DNA from: Phytoseiulus persimilis
Taxonomy: Eukaryota > Arthropoda > Arachnida > Mesostigmata > Phytoseiidae
Direction: 5' to 3'
Assembly (NCBI GenBank): GCA_037576195.1
Contig: CM075103.1
Coordinates: 22,196,001 to 22,260,000, forward strand
Length of the DNA: 64,000 nt
Program-made: the position numbers and the translations under genes
Notes under the pieces: model-generated
The model's database searches: none
What the model saw: only the letters and a program-made list of their open reading frames with translations
What the model was told of the DNA's origin: nothing
Part shown: in pieces, positions 34,269 to 47,557 of the stretch
How positions within the stretch are numbered: position 1 is the stretch's first letter
Layout of the letters: each line of letters starts with the position of its first letter

Positions 34269-35574
34269 TCAGGCTGTGAGTGAGATTCCACCACAGCGTT
34301 CGCTCTTGCTTCCTCCGTCCCCACGATGCTTCTGATTTCTCGACCGAACTTTCCCGATATTCACTCGGCAACGTTGCTTCGGTCGAACTGACTGAGTGCC
34401 CCTGAGCGTATTCCAAGAGTTACACAGAGTAGTGGGCTGCACGGATTCCCCAGCTTGTGCAAAAATGAAACACGCATCTCTGATGCTGATGCTCTCCATG
34501 AAATTCCGCATTTCCTCGATGTCATCACGATCATCTGACAAGAGTAATTTTAGTAATAACTGCTTCCGGTACAAACGTTCCAGCAACGCATTAACCCCTT
34601 GGTCCATAGGCTGCAAAACAGCTGTTACGTTCGGAGGCAGGAAGATAACGGTGAACTTCCCGTTTTCCCTTCCGAGAGACTCTTTCTGATGATGTGACGG
34701 CGCATTGTCCAAAAGCAGGAGTCCTTTCCCATATTTCCTCAGAACTTCCTGGAACGCACTCACGTCGGGAAGGAGTGTGATCATACCATTCCCTGAAGAT
34801 GTCACTCGTTATCCAAGCCTTCTCCTGGCCCTTGTAAACCACTGGAACACTCGTTCCCCGGAAGCATCTCGGATTCTGCGATTCTCCAATAACGAACTTT
34901 GGAATTTCATGATTCCCAGTCATGTTAGCGCACACCATGGCAGTGATCCGCTCCTTGCTACTTTTGTGCCCTGGAACAGATTGTTCTCGACGAGATGCCA
35001 GGGATTGGCAACGCTTTGTAGGACAGTCCAGTTTCATCTGCGTTGAAGACAAAATCAGAATCAAACCCTTCAGATGCTACGATCGCTTTGAAGTCGTTTC
35101 CGAATGACTCGGCTGCTGCTGCGTTCGCAGAAATTCTTACACCATCGAGTCCCCGTTGGCGCTTTCCATGTCGTTGCTTGAACTCTTCCAACCTACCCTG
35201 GCTGACATTGAAATAAGGGTCTCCTCCGAGTCGTTGATTCAGGCTGATTGCTCCCGCACAGATAACGTAGCCCGACACAGGGAATCCAAGCGTCCGTTTC
35301 TGTTCGAACCACATAATCAATCCGCATCCAGAACTTCATTCTCAGGTTTCTTCATAGCCTTGGCATTGGCGCGTTCACGATGATCGTTGACTGCTTCCGC
35401 GTGATTCTCCAGGCTTCGCGCATCCTCCTTCATTCGCGAAATGGCAGAAACGGAGACATTGTACCTCGTGGCTAGGACTCCAACCCCTGCGCCTCCTTCC
35501 AGGGATTGGATAATGGACAATTTATCTCGAATGCTCAGTACCGTTCTCGGCTTTCTTTGAGACATAGTCTCCAC
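34269..35574 (-). pseudogene. Broken Tigger/pogo-type transposase
   Basis: The gene starts at 35574 with a CENP-B-like helix-turn-helix (KPRTVLSIRDKLSIIQSLEG, VSAISRMKED). In another frame it continues with the second DNA-binding half (GRLEEFKQRHGKRQRGLDG) and the first catalytic Asp (FVFNADETGLSYKALP, about 35060). The frame changes again near 35.0 and 34.8 kb before the second and third catalytic motifs (LLLLDNAPSHH, then LPPNVTAVLQPMDQGV). All three DDE-type motifs survive, and at least two frame breaks separate them. Sequence at 33933-33953 resembles one end of the 294-bp MITE at 14812 (about 16 of 21 bases). Confidence 0.85.
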
Positions 35575-35599
35575 GCATAAAAAATTGATGACAAAAAAT

Positions 35600-36930
35600 T
35601 ATTTCATTATTAATTCAACTGAACACCTGCTGAATCTACATACTACTAGGCCCGATTCCGAGGTGGCCCGCGAGTGAACGTTGGACATATTGTCGGAGCT
35701 CCCAGGGGAAGACATCTGTACCGATCGGGAATGTTGAGTTTCAGAAGCAGAGAAACTGGGAACGATAAAAGCGGCCAGCAACCTCATTCCATTCGGGAAA
35801 GCTCGCCTTTTGCAACTCGTCTGCAGGGTAGGGGAATAGACGCAGTATTGAGGAGGTCAACTTGTTTGCCCTGAACAGCTCGAATGGTTCGGCTGCCAGC
35901 CGTCACCCAGCTCCCAGGCAAGAGGCGTTTCCAAACTGGTAGGAGACGTCCGAAATCCGAAAGCGCGGACTGGTTCGATTGGATCCGATGTCGCTCGGAG
36001 TGTCTCACTGACTGTATCAGGGTAAATTTTGCAATGAATCATCACTCTGGATCATCTCACTTCGTGGAATGCGGATTCACCGCTGTGAGCTCATCAGTCC
36101 ATAGCAACCGGAATCGGGTGGGCATAAAGAGAGGCGGAAATCTCCGACTGAAACTGACGCCCCGGATACGCTGCATGAATGAGATTAGTCGAGCTTGTTG
36201 CTCCCGGAACAGCCCAAAATTCGAATTCTCTCGTTCTCTTCCGTTGAGTGTTACAAACCGGATGGGTCTGTCTCAGAACGAATCCATTTTGCGATTCGTT
36301 CCGGGGAAAAGGAGTGAAAGTAGTGTCAAGATACTACCGACGTTCTTCGTTTCGTCGGATTGTATCGTTAACTTGTGGGGCCTATGACGCAAAAACTCAT
36401 GTGACGCCTTTTTTGTGAGAATGACGTAACTGTTCTGCTCCACGTTCGCAGAGTGACCTTGGAATCTTGCAAAGATGAGAGCTGTGTGAACGGGCTTCAA
36501 GCAGGTTAATGAGCTATAAGCTCGACCTTTTTTATGATCTCGCAACTCTTTCAATCCCTCTACTCAATAAAAGCGAGTTCAAGGTGGAAGCAATTCACAG
36601 GAGACCAACCCGAGTGAGCACATCGCATCCGAAGATAGGCTTCAAGCAGTCTTTTGCGTTGATTTCCCCGACCTAGTCATGAACCGAGTCCTCTGAGAGT
36701 TCTTGACAACGAAATTCCTCTTCCAGGGAGCTGTGAACTCTGGAACTTCCGGTTCAAGATCGCTGAATTCTGCACTGAGAGTCGGTGAGCAATCTTTTTC
36801 CCCGAGCGAGTCCTTGATTCGATTCGCTTCTCGGATAAGGTCAGCTGCTCGTTCTCATAAAGCCGTGTGATTCTGTCAAGATGTTGAGAACAACAATTCC
36901 TTCGGGTGACGTAAAGCTTTGACCTATGTA
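35600..36930. other. Intergenic stretch, no supported gene
   Basis: Nothing recognisable. The matching right-hand terminal repeat of the Tigger-type element was sought near 35.6-35.7 kb and not found. Confidence 0.4.
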
Positions 36931-36939
36931 TCAGATGAG

Positions 36940-36947
36940 TATAAAAG
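36940..36947 (+). promoter_or_regulatory. TATA box of the 166-residue secreted protein gene
   Basis: TATAAAAG, 54 bp upstream of the ATG at 36994. Confidence 0.75.
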
Positions 36948-36993
36948 GAGTCTTTAACTCGAAGAAGTACAGAGTCTCAGCAAGTCTGACAGC

Positions 36994-37739
36994 ATGCGTT
37001 TCTTCGCTGTAATCGTCGCGTGCCTCCTGGTCACTCGGGCCAGCGCCTGGAACGTTCACGAAGGTGAGAAGATAAGGATCACTAATGAAGGCGCGCCCAT
37101 GCGATTCTGAATCAGACTCAAGGACAGAGTCTTGATATTTGGGGATCAATATCTTGATGAACGCGACATTCGAGCTGAAGCGCTGACTTGATTCCAGCCA
37201 CCGACTGCGTTTCTCACCGCATGGTCTGGGCTTTGCGGGAAACCTACCTCGAGATGTCTGAATGGGTTGAGCAGCTCGACCAGGAGGGTCAAGAGCTCGT
37301 ACAAGAAGTCAGAACGAAATTGAACAGCCTGCACGACGATCTCGACGCGGAAATCGACCGAAAGTAAGGGACATGAGCCATGCCAAGTTTTTCCCCACCC
37401 CCGATCCCTCCTAAATTCCCAGCGAATCTGGGTCAGAGAAGGACTCAGGTTAAATATATCCGATCCCATTCCAGATTGTCGGAAGTGGATTCTGACTGTA
37501 AACGACAGTCCTCAACAGAGAAAGAGGAATGCTTGAAGCAAGGGATGACGCTTGCTGCCATCGTTGCCTTCAAGAACGCAGTCAACAAGGCCGCTGGAGT
37601 CCTACGAGATCACACAGAGGCTTTCGGCCAGGACCGAGTTCAGCCAATGAAGGATCTCGTCAATATCATGATGAATGACATCCCTCATTTCGAGGATGCC
37701 ATCCACGGCTGCTTCTACAACATATATCGCGAAAACTAG
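36994..37739 (+). CDS. Secreted four-cysteine helical protein, family unknown
   Basis: Three exons (36994-37063, 37198-37363, 37475-37739) with GT-AG borders and matching phase encode 166 residues. A TATA box and a polyadenylation signal frame the gene. Residues 1-18 are a signal peptide (MRFFAVIVACLLVTRASA). The mature chain is almost wholly helix-forming: TDCVSHRMVWALRETYLEM, a Glu/Gln-rich stretch (WVEQLDQEGQELVQEV), DSDCKRQSSTEKEECLKQGM, then IVAFKNAVNKAAGVLRD and a C-terminal AIHGCFYNIYREN. The four cysteines could make two disulfides. It loosely recalls arthropod TsetseEP-like or carrier proteins with a terminal Cys, but similarity is too weak to name it. Expression in gut or salivary tissue is a guess. 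Confidence 0.8.
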
Positions 37740-37757
37740 TCCGTCAACTTTGACTCC

Positions 37758-37763
37758 AATAAA
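37758..37763 (+). terminator. Polyadenylation signal
   Basis: AATAAA 19 bp after the stop of the 166-residue secreted protein gene. Confidence 0.75.
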
Positions 37764-40700
37764 CCGATGTTCTTGGCGAGTATTTTCTGAAATTTTCAAG
37801 AGAGCGATGATAGCCTTCCCCGACGCCCGGAGGGCTGTGGATACCGCCATAGATGAATCTCGCTCAGAATGATCAGGGAAATACGCCGTGTCCGGAAAAC
37901 GATTTGCGGGATTGCGTTCTCTAGAGAGCAACTCCTATTCAGAGAGACTGACTCCTGAAAAGATCGTTATAACAGGAATTCCTCGATCGCTGCTGAAGAT
38001 GACGATGGAGAGCACGTTTAGGTGCTCGATCGAGATTCACGTAAGGTGGTGGCTCTCTGCTGCTCTCGGCCTCATTCGAGAATACCTAAAACACGCGTTT
38101 CGAGGCTTGGCGCGCAGAGAAAGGGAGCCACCATCACGTCGTTGTGGACCCGAATAATAATTATTAATGAATAATTTGAATTCAATTCAATTTCAATACG
38201 AAGAGATCATGTTCTTTCACTCGGAGAGACGACAGCTCTTGGGGGTCCCCGCTCGTAGCACAGTCGCGCGACGAGGGGAAATAGCACGAGGGGATACTCG
38301 AAACCAGTGGAATAATGATTCACGAGTAGAACAGAAGTTCAGAACGTCAGGAGGTGAAGAAGTTTAGGATGCGGCAGTAGGATCTTGGATGCGGTGTCAA
38401 GGATCAGCAAGTCGGGTGCTCCTTGTTTCCTCCCACGGAGTTCTTAACTCGATGTGTCCGGAACCACGTGATCGCATCGAGGACCCTTGGCTACGGGGCA
38501 ACAGGGGCCTCAACCCGATCTCACTGAACTCCCCCGCACGATTTCGAGTGCGCTGGCTGTCGATCTGCTCGCATCGCTCCGCTCGCTCGCCCGAACCCTG
38601 ACCTCACCCAATCTCTCAACCCGCTTCAAGTCCACTGCCTGACGGTCCGCTCGGAAGTTGACGGCGAGGCCCAGTTGACGCGCTCCCCCACTGGCCTACG
38701 TGATAACGGAAGCAGGGATGGTGACCATGTTTACATCTGCAAACTTCGTGACTACTAGCCCAGCTCTCGCCCAAAGCTCGTGAACTCCGCCTGCATGCCA
38801 CCAGAAACGCCGTATTTCCAGCCAGAACGCCTGGTTTCTCGTAGATCGAAGTTCATCAGCTCGGAAAATCTTTCCCCCTAGCCGTAAGGAAATCTGGCAG
38901 AATCCCGGCAGTCCGGATGAAACCCGGGTAACTTTGTAGATTTCTTCGCGAGCGAGGACGAGACGAGAACTCAGTTATCGGGGTAGCCGAAACGAGCGAT
39001 TCTGGAGCATTGTCAAATGCGAGATTCCCGTACGTAACATCGACATTTTTCCACCAGAGAACCCAACGAGATATCCATGTGTGGTAACGAGCTGTTGTCT
39101 GTCAAGAACCATCCACCCATTTCTCACTGGACTCGGATATCGTGTAGAGGACGAAGCATTCGACACCGCTCCTCAGACACTCTGGCTCTGCCATGGTATG
39201 ACATGCATCGCGACCGAAAGCTGCTGCTGAGGGTGCTTCTAGCGACGCCGCTTCGGTTGATTTTTGATTCTCACACACTGCTTTGCCCGTTCATGCCGCC
39301 TTCCGCCGCAGTATCAGCCTCACTACAGGGATGCAGGGGGGGATGCAGCAAATAGAGGGGGGTCGCAGGTCCCCTCAGCGGATATCGGAAGAACGATCGG
39401 TTTGGCAGCTGAACTGACATTGATCGCGAATGAATCGCGCTTCAATAATCCGATCCTGACTGATCCGTCAGCCTCATGACCAGAATCGGATTCAACTGGA
39501 GTTTCCGGATTCGGAGTCTCAGTGCGACTACGTAGCACTCCTCACAGCTGCACTGATTCACACCTACGGAAAACTCTTAGAGTTTCCGGGAGTGAGAGCC
39601 GGTGTAACCATACGGGACTGAACGAGTTTGTGCTCAAGGCCAACTTGATAGTATTCTTGTGGAAACTCTGAGTGCGCCGCGCTCTGTGAGTGTCTCTCCG
39701 TATCTGTGGCGACGTCTATTTCGCTAATCCGTTTCGGATCATAAGCTAGCCAGAATGAGGCCTTGCAAGTTGCAAGCTAAAGCCTCCCGATTTTGGAATT
39801 CTATGAGGCTGGCTCCATGAAATTTTGAAATCCGACGGGTTGACTTCTGACGTAGGATGCTTCTCATCAGACGTAGGCTATGAGTCTTTGGAATGGAAGT
39901 TTGCTGTCCAGATATCAAGTCAAATTCAGGCTTCGGGTAGTGTTGTGACCGAGTTCTAGAATTTCACGCAATTTTGCCACTTCAGCGTGGTGGGTGAGTT
40001 CTCATCGCAGGTGAGGAGTCAGCCAATGTCAATTAAAAGAAAATTCAGCTCATTCAGCACTCGCATGTCAGCTCATGCTCAGCCGTCGCCAGGCCTTTCT
40101 TTTCGAGCCGGAGCTTTATTTTATCGGACGGCATTCAAGTGGGTGGCGCACCGTGCGCTAAGCGTGATACTCTCCGACCCAAAGTACAGGGTGGCATTTT
40201 TCAATCGGGATCTTTCGAGCCCAATTTTGTTTTGGCCATGACTTCGTCAATTCTTGTTTTTTTTTCCCGAAATCAAAAAATTCTCGATACAGGCACTCGA
40301 GGCGTTCGTTTCGTTCCATATTTGAAGTGGATATGATGAGAATCGCGGCCAGAAGATGGTTTTGAAAACGGCCGATCTTTTCGTTCGGAGTCCTCCTGAA
40401 ATTTAACTGAAAAACATCAACTTTCATCGGATCGGACTCACAGAGGTCGCATCCGACGCGCAAAAGGGAGCCGGTAATTCGCCAGACAACCGATTGAAGT
40501 GAAATCCAAAAATCGTCAGATCGACCTTGCAGCTCATTATTAGAATGGTTCACCCAATTTCTGAATTTCCACCGGAGGAGTACCTCCTTCTTCGATTCGT
40601 TGAGGAGTTACGAGAGGAAATTCATCAGCATTGAAAGCATTCGGCGCATTGAAAAATGGGTGGATACGATCGCTTGCCGTTTCTCTAGCAAACGAGAGAA

Positions 40701-42130
40701 CTTCAACCGATTTCCTGGCGAATGACCGGCTTATTTTTGCGTTCTCACGACAGCTTTTAGGAGGGCCTCGAAAGAAAAGCGGGTCGTTTTCAGAACCATC
40801 TCCTGGTCGCAATTCTCATCATATGTACGGAAAAAGAATCGGAATGACCGCCTCGAACAACTCTGTCGGCTAGCAATTATACCTGAACAAATCACACATC
40901 AGGAACAGCCTTCCCATGTCCCCATGAGCCAGCCGTTCAAGGAATCGATGAGCCAGCATTGGAGGCGCAAGGCTCAATCTTCAGAAGCTTTGCGCATCTG
41001 GTAGGATCAAGGAACAGAGCACAGCGGAAGTAGCTATTGTGTGGGTTGCATCCCCGTTGGAAGGCATCGATAAAAGAGTTGTGATGAAGTCCTACCAGAA
41101 AACGGCTATCTCTCATGCACTGGTCGGAACGGAAAAAACGCCCCTTTCAAAGACGATAACGGTGATATCGAAGCCGGGAGCAGTAATTTGGAGTCAGACA
41201 AAAATTGGGAGCACCTCAAGAGACGACCTCGAGGATTCCCAAAGAAAAAGAAAACTCGAGAATCAAGACGTGGAATTCACGATTGTCATCTCAACCCAAC
41301 AAGGAAGCATGCCTTCGGACACTCTTTGCTCGTGAAACCGTGCAGAAATCGGCGCCAATTCCACTTTTCAGAGTTTGCAACACTTGCTCAGCGGATCGTG
41401 AGGAGTTGAACCCGAAATTGATGACTACATTCATCGGGCGGGGGGAAAGGGGGCTCCACAGAACAAGATCATCTCTTTTGCATCGGGATAATTTGTCAAA
41501 GATTTCGTGACTTGAAACGTGTAACCAATGTTCCCGGTCCCATCTGATCAAGGTGGAGTTGTAACAAACGAGTCTTTCTGAGATGTGTTCTGAGATCTCG
41601 TTGCATCCGTTAATAATGGAACCTTCTTTCTGATAAAAGAGGAGAAGCTTCCTGCGAACCTTCCAGGAAGCATCCTTCCATATCACCGCGGTTTTCGGTT
41701 CTAATTTCGCGGTTCAGCCGGACCTTGATTCGGATGACAGAACGATGTTCTCATCTATCTATTAGCCAAATTTCAGTTTAGGGGGAAAGCTTGGGCCAAA
41801 CGGCTCTGGAACGGAAACGTTTCAGAGAGAAATCATTCCCGAACTCTCCGATCGGAGGATTTGGAGCTGTACACCATCGATTGGCCGCGCTGATAAATCG
41901 TTCGCGTTCAATACAAAAAAAGGTTCAGAAGCCCTGGAGGGCGCTAGCCACGCGAGTTTAGCCCGAGCGTCCACGAACGCCCCAAGTCTGCTCTGGACCC
42001 AGGGATTGAGTCTCTTGTTCGCGAGCGATGCAGCTCTGTGAATGAAAAAAAGCATGGGCTGAGTTCTTCCAGAGAGCACCGCCACCGAAGCCCCTATCAT
42101 GAACAAACCCTGTAACTTCCAAGCCGCCCC
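37764..42130. other. Intergenic stretch with dispersed repeats
   Basis: No gene supported. The part at 38480-38640 repeats 22940-23080. The part at 40195-40520 matches 45345-45630 (shared TTTCGAGCCC-AT-TTGTTTTGGCC and GTGCAAAAGGGAGCCGG-type blocks), and an inverted related piece lies near 40690-40790 (CTTTTAGGAGGGCCTCGAAAGAAA). Confidence 0.5.
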
Positions 42131-42134
42131 CCCC

Positions 42135-42560
42135 CCCAAAAAGCGGAGCGGTCGGATACCTCGGATGAAGTTCAGAGAGCTCTCGTGAGGAACTTGGGCT
42201 CGCAGGGGATTCCAATGTCAACCTCCATCGCTTTCCTCACGTTTTTCCTCGCTCGCAAAATAGCATTGCAGCCCGTTTCCCGACCCGACCGCTGGATTCC
42301 TGCGACGTCGGAGATAGGATCTGTGTGTTCCCGACGCGCATCCCAACATCCGTGACTCCCCTGCAGTTTCCGACCGAAAGGCTGAGCCTGCTCATAGGAA
42401 CTATGGCCAGAATTTCAGGAGTGTCGATGTCGTTCCGTGAAATTTTTACGGAAGCGGCTGAGGTTTGCTCGGAGTGATCTGAATTGAAAACCGGTTTAGC
42501 GGTTCACTGAGTTGAGGTCGTCGGAGAGCATATCCTGTCTTGACTGCGGAAGAAATTCAA
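42135..42560. repeat. Dispersed repeat, copy 1
   Basis: Matches 48390-48845 over roughly 430 bp with indels (shared AAAGCGGAGCGGTCG, CCGACCCGACCGCTGG and GAGAGCATAT-TTGTCTTGAC-GCGGAAG blocks). Element type unknown; both copies share orientation. Confidence 0.65.
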
Positions 42561-42900
42561 TAACCCATCCTTCTGCCCGCGGCCCGTTATGATGATACAA
42601 TGCTTTGCCATCCCTCCGGAAGATAGCTCAAGTCAATACGACGGGAGTAAGGAGCTCCGCCGAGGGCCCGTGGAGGAGAGAAGGCGGGTTTCCCACAGCT
42701 CGTTCGGTGAAATGATGTTCCACCCATTTCGAAGACGGGATCAGCGCGAGATGGACCAGGACGCACGTTATTTGCCGACCGCCTGCGCCTCATTCGGGTG
42801 TGACTCCGATGGAAACAAGAGTGCACTCCTCCCGTGCTCATCGTGGAATCACAAGATGGCCGGATCAGATAACGTTCGTTCGCCAACACCACAACCAGCC

Positions 42901-43564
42901 GGTGCGCACCCATTCGCCTGAAATCCTATTGGCCTGAAAACCCATTCGCCTGAAAACCCATTCGCTTGAAAACCCATTCGCCTGAAAACCCATTGGCCCG
43001 AATTCTCCGAGAGTTTTCTAAGCGAGAGCGAAGCTTCTACGCGCAGCGCGGAGCCGTCGCGCTATCAAGCGGCATCTCGTTCCCTCCAGATAGCTTGCTC
43101 TACATGACAATGACCGGGATGGTATGCTTCATTCCATCACTGAAAGTATTTATTATAGTTTCACACTTTTATTCACCGAGCAAACCTACAATTGTATCAT
43201 GTTCCCTGTAGTTCCATGGAACACTACAGCCTTAACATTAATTCGAATCTCACACTTGTGCAGAGAATCGGGAGTTTACCTACGAGCGGACATCAATTTC
43301 CGAATTGCCCAAATCCATTTCCAAAGCACTCTTAAGTTCCAATCCCAATTTTCCGAGAGTTCGAAATCCTGAAGTCCGAAAATTCGTGTCTACTCGTCTA
43401 ACTATCTGCGGGATCAGCGCTGCGCGTAGAAGCCTTGCTAGCCCAGAAAGTACTCTCTGAATTTTCGGGCAAGCCGGTTTTCAGGCTAACGGGTTTTCAG
43501 GTCAATGGGTTTTCAGGCCAATGGGTATTCAGGCGAATAGGATTTCAGGCCAATGGGCTGTAAT
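42901..43564. mobile_element. 664-bp MULE-like foldback MITE
   Basis: A 9-bp duplication CAACCAGCC flanks the element (42892-42900, 43565-43573), the size characteristic of Mutator-like elements. Both ends carry tandem 16-bp units of the type CCTGAAAACCCATTCG: about six on the left (42913-43005) and about five inverted on the right (43475-43557). A second inverted pair lies further in (GAAGCTTCTACGCGCAG against CTGCGCGTAGAAGCCTTG). There is no coding capacity. The outermost 7-8 bp on each side do not pair well. Confidence 0.8.
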
Positions 43565-43852
43565 CAACCAGCCACTTCCTTCATTGAACCCACACATGTG
43601 ACATCTGTTTCGATTGGGCTCAGACAATAGACTTTCAGCGTCGCCTTCCGGAAACTTCACTGAGACTCATGCAGAAATCTTAGGAGCGGAGTACTTGTGT
43701 CATGATTGGAAGCTAACGTTCGGACCAGTTCGCGCACCAGCCATCGCCAACCGCACCCTCTCAAAACGAGCTGGTCACGCCGCACTCTCTCTCCCTTCCC
43801 ATCGATGCACCAGTCAAAAATAAATACTCCGTTTCGATGTTCAAATGACTGC

Positions 43853-43858
43853 TTTATT
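43853..43858 (-). terminator. Polyadenylation signal of cathepsin L
   Basis: AATAAA on the minus strand, 12-17 bp beyond the stop codon at 43870. Confidence 0.75.
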
Positions 43859-43869
43859 GGTAAAGGGAA

Positions 43870-45094
<1,225 letters not shown>

Positions 45095-45130
45095 CCTGAC
45101 TTCAATGGCGCTCGTCCCATCCTTCACACT

Positions 45131-45138
45131 TTTTATAC
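45131..45138 (-). promoter_or_regulatory. TATA box of cathepsin L
   Basis: TATAAAAA on the minus strand, upstream of the leader exon donor at 45095. Confidence 0.7.
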
Positions 45139-45344
45139 CGCTGCGTCGTGTCCTCTCCCCATGAATCCGCGGAATAACGGGACACACACGGATCTCGATG
45201 ACCTCACTCGAGCTGGATTATTCGGCTTCCATGCGTGATGACATCAGTTGCAACCTGGCTTAGGCAACGGAATATCATAAGAATCGGCGTGGGACAGTCA
45301 GTGCGCACTTCGAGAGATACCTGAACAGCCTACTACAGTTAGGC

Positions 45345-45630
45345 GTTTCTTAGTCGGGAATTTTCGAGCCCGATCTTGTTTTGGCCTTTCTGAGTTCTTG
45401 GAATATTCTCGATTTCAAGGAGTGGTCGATGGAGCATATTGGGGGCGGTCATTTGAATTCAAATTTCAAGTGGATCAGAACATCATTCAGTCAGGATATT
45501 GTTTTAACACTGACCAAATTTCTTTTCGAGGTCCCCCTAAGAGCCATCATGAAAACGTCAATATCCATCCGATCGGACTCGTAGGGGTCGCGTTGGACGT
45601 GCAAAAGGGAGCCGGTCTTTGGCCGGAAAG
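45345..45630. repeat. Dispersed repeat, second copy of 40195-40520
   Basis: Shares TTTCGAGCCCGATCTTGTTTTGGCC at its start and the GATCGGACTC-GTCGC-GCAAAAGGGAGCCGG block later, with insertions between. Element type not determined. Confidence 0.6.
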
Positions 45631-45639
45631 GCGATCTGA

Positions 45640-46600
45640 CGATTATTGATTTCATTCAGGACGGCCGCATGCCCCGGCCAAAACCATAACCGCCTGCGGA
45701 TTCAGTCGGCGTTGAAGGAAGAGGGGTGCTCTGCGGCCTCAGAAGACGGAATTCTTCCATTCTGACATTTGTGAGTCTGCTCGATCGTGAATACGTTTCT
45801 ATCGGTGGCAAGAGTTCTCTTCTAGGCGGGACTCGCGGCCCACCATGCGAAACTGCGGCATCTCAGGCGGCGTGTAGACTTATTCTCTTCTGTCCACTGT
45901 TAGGCTTCTCGGAACTCGTACGCCTCGGGTTGGAACTCATTCTCTACGATTTGTCTAACTAATTCACGGTTCAGGCCCATATCATGAGCGATTTCACGAC
46001 GACAAGATCGGCATTGTCGTAGCAATATCTTCTGGATGAATTCGGAGTTCCTCGATTTGTTCCTATCCTGTAGAACCGTATCATACTTTTGTTAATGAAA
46101 AAAGAGCGACTTCTCGAAGCACGGGAACGCTACGAAAATGGATCCGCTGAGCTTGTTTGCGCTTGAATCGAGAGGTTGACAATCATGAACTCATGATCGA
46201 TTACTAGTTCATCCGCTAGCTTTGACTCGACGTGACGAGGCAGGTATATGTTTCGGAACCCGGGAAGTGTCACATGATCGACGGGGGATATGAATGGAGA
46301 TTAGGTTGGCCCGACCAGGGAATTCGCTGATCCTGCGATCAATCCCTGAACAATGCAGGTTTAATCCCTCCAGGAAACCCCCTCGATTTACATTCGATTA
46401 ATCATCTCTTGTCAGAGGAAAATTCTCTCAGCTCCCAGACGGAAACTTGTTATCGCTGTTGCCCGCTGTGGAACGGAGAGCCATCGCCGAACAATGACTT
46501 CCATGGGAGAGTGGTCAGAGGCTATTTCTCGTCGTCTCAGAATCCTTGTGACCCTTAGCGGCTAATATGTATATTGATTTCTCCATAAAGAGCGACACCT
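45640..46600. other. Intergenic stretch, no supported gene
   Basis: No domain, repeat end or splice chain recognised. Confidence 0.4.
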
Positions 46601-46602
46601 CC

Positions 46603-47557
46603 TCCGATACAGACTCCAAGTCAAACTAAACGGTTCCTTCAATGTGAGGGTTGTCCAGAAGGCCTGGAATGTAGAAGGAGCCACTATCCTTTAGATCCCA
46701 TCTCCATTTCTTGGATCGGACTCCGAAGCCTGCTACACTTTGCGTGAGCCTGTTTTCGAGTCCCTGCATGTATAGGACAAATAGGGTGCTGGAGAGGGGC
46801 AGCCTTGTTTCAGTCCGGAGCGTGTTTCAACCCACTCCATCTCGGTCAGGATACTCCGATGACTGTGGTTGGGACGGATATGTTATCATCGCCTCTGCGA
46901 TTTACTCGGAATCCATTTTGCATTTCTCCGAGCAGATTATTGTCTTCAGCCCGTTGCGATATTCTATTCGCTAGGATTCTCGCGAATATTCGGTTTAGGA
47001 CCGGTAATATCGTGATCGGTCGATAGGTATGGAGTTTTCTTTTCTTAGGCTTGATTTTTTCGATCATCGATACTCTGTTTGGTCTCAAGTTATTTGGAAC
47101 CGCGTGTTGTCACCACATTTTTTCACCACACAATCCCCGCAAGTATCTTGGCTGGGATGTCATCCAGATCGCAGCTTGAGGTTGGTTCGACCTTGCGAAG
47201 AATCTTCGAGATTTCTTCAGCGCAGAAGGTTATTTCTGTCGGACTGGTCATCGTCGTGTGGACCGTGTTTGACCGTGTCATAGGTGTTGCGTGGAGTATA
47301 TCGTTGGCAATCTGGGTTGGGTGAGACGGGAGGAGGAGAGTTGGTACTGCTACTCCGCTGTTGTCGATGAACTTTTGTGATCCGTTGATTTTGCGGATTA
47401 TTCCCGTTCACGGACCACCAAAACATTTCGGCCCTCTCGTTTCTCGGGGCGGAGAGAATTCCGTTCAGCGTTCCCGGAGTCCAACTTATGTATTTCCGAC
47501 ACAGAATCCAAGTCAGACTGAACGGTTCCTTCAATGTGAGCGTTGTGCAGAAGGCTT
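46603..47557 (-). pseudogene. Reverse transcriptase fragment of a second non-LTR retrotransposon
   Basis: Minus-strand pieces in order: EEISKILRKVEPTSS-CDLDDIPAKILAG (about 47220-47140), TYRPITILPVLNRIFARILANRI then LLGEMQNGFRVNRRG (47030-46880), and GLKQGCP continuing after one lost base as LSSTLFVLYMQGLENRLTQS (about 46820-46740). These are the fingers and palm motifs of a LINE reverse transcriptase. The YADD block is not seen. A 61-bp sequence is directly repeated at the two ends of this fragment (46605-46665 and 47496-47556). Confidence 0.72.

Noticed and set aside
42892..43573. CRISPR-like look of the regularly spaced 16-bp units
   Set aside because: Units are directly tandem without spacers, are inverted at the other end, and are flanked by a target duplication, so they are transposon ends.
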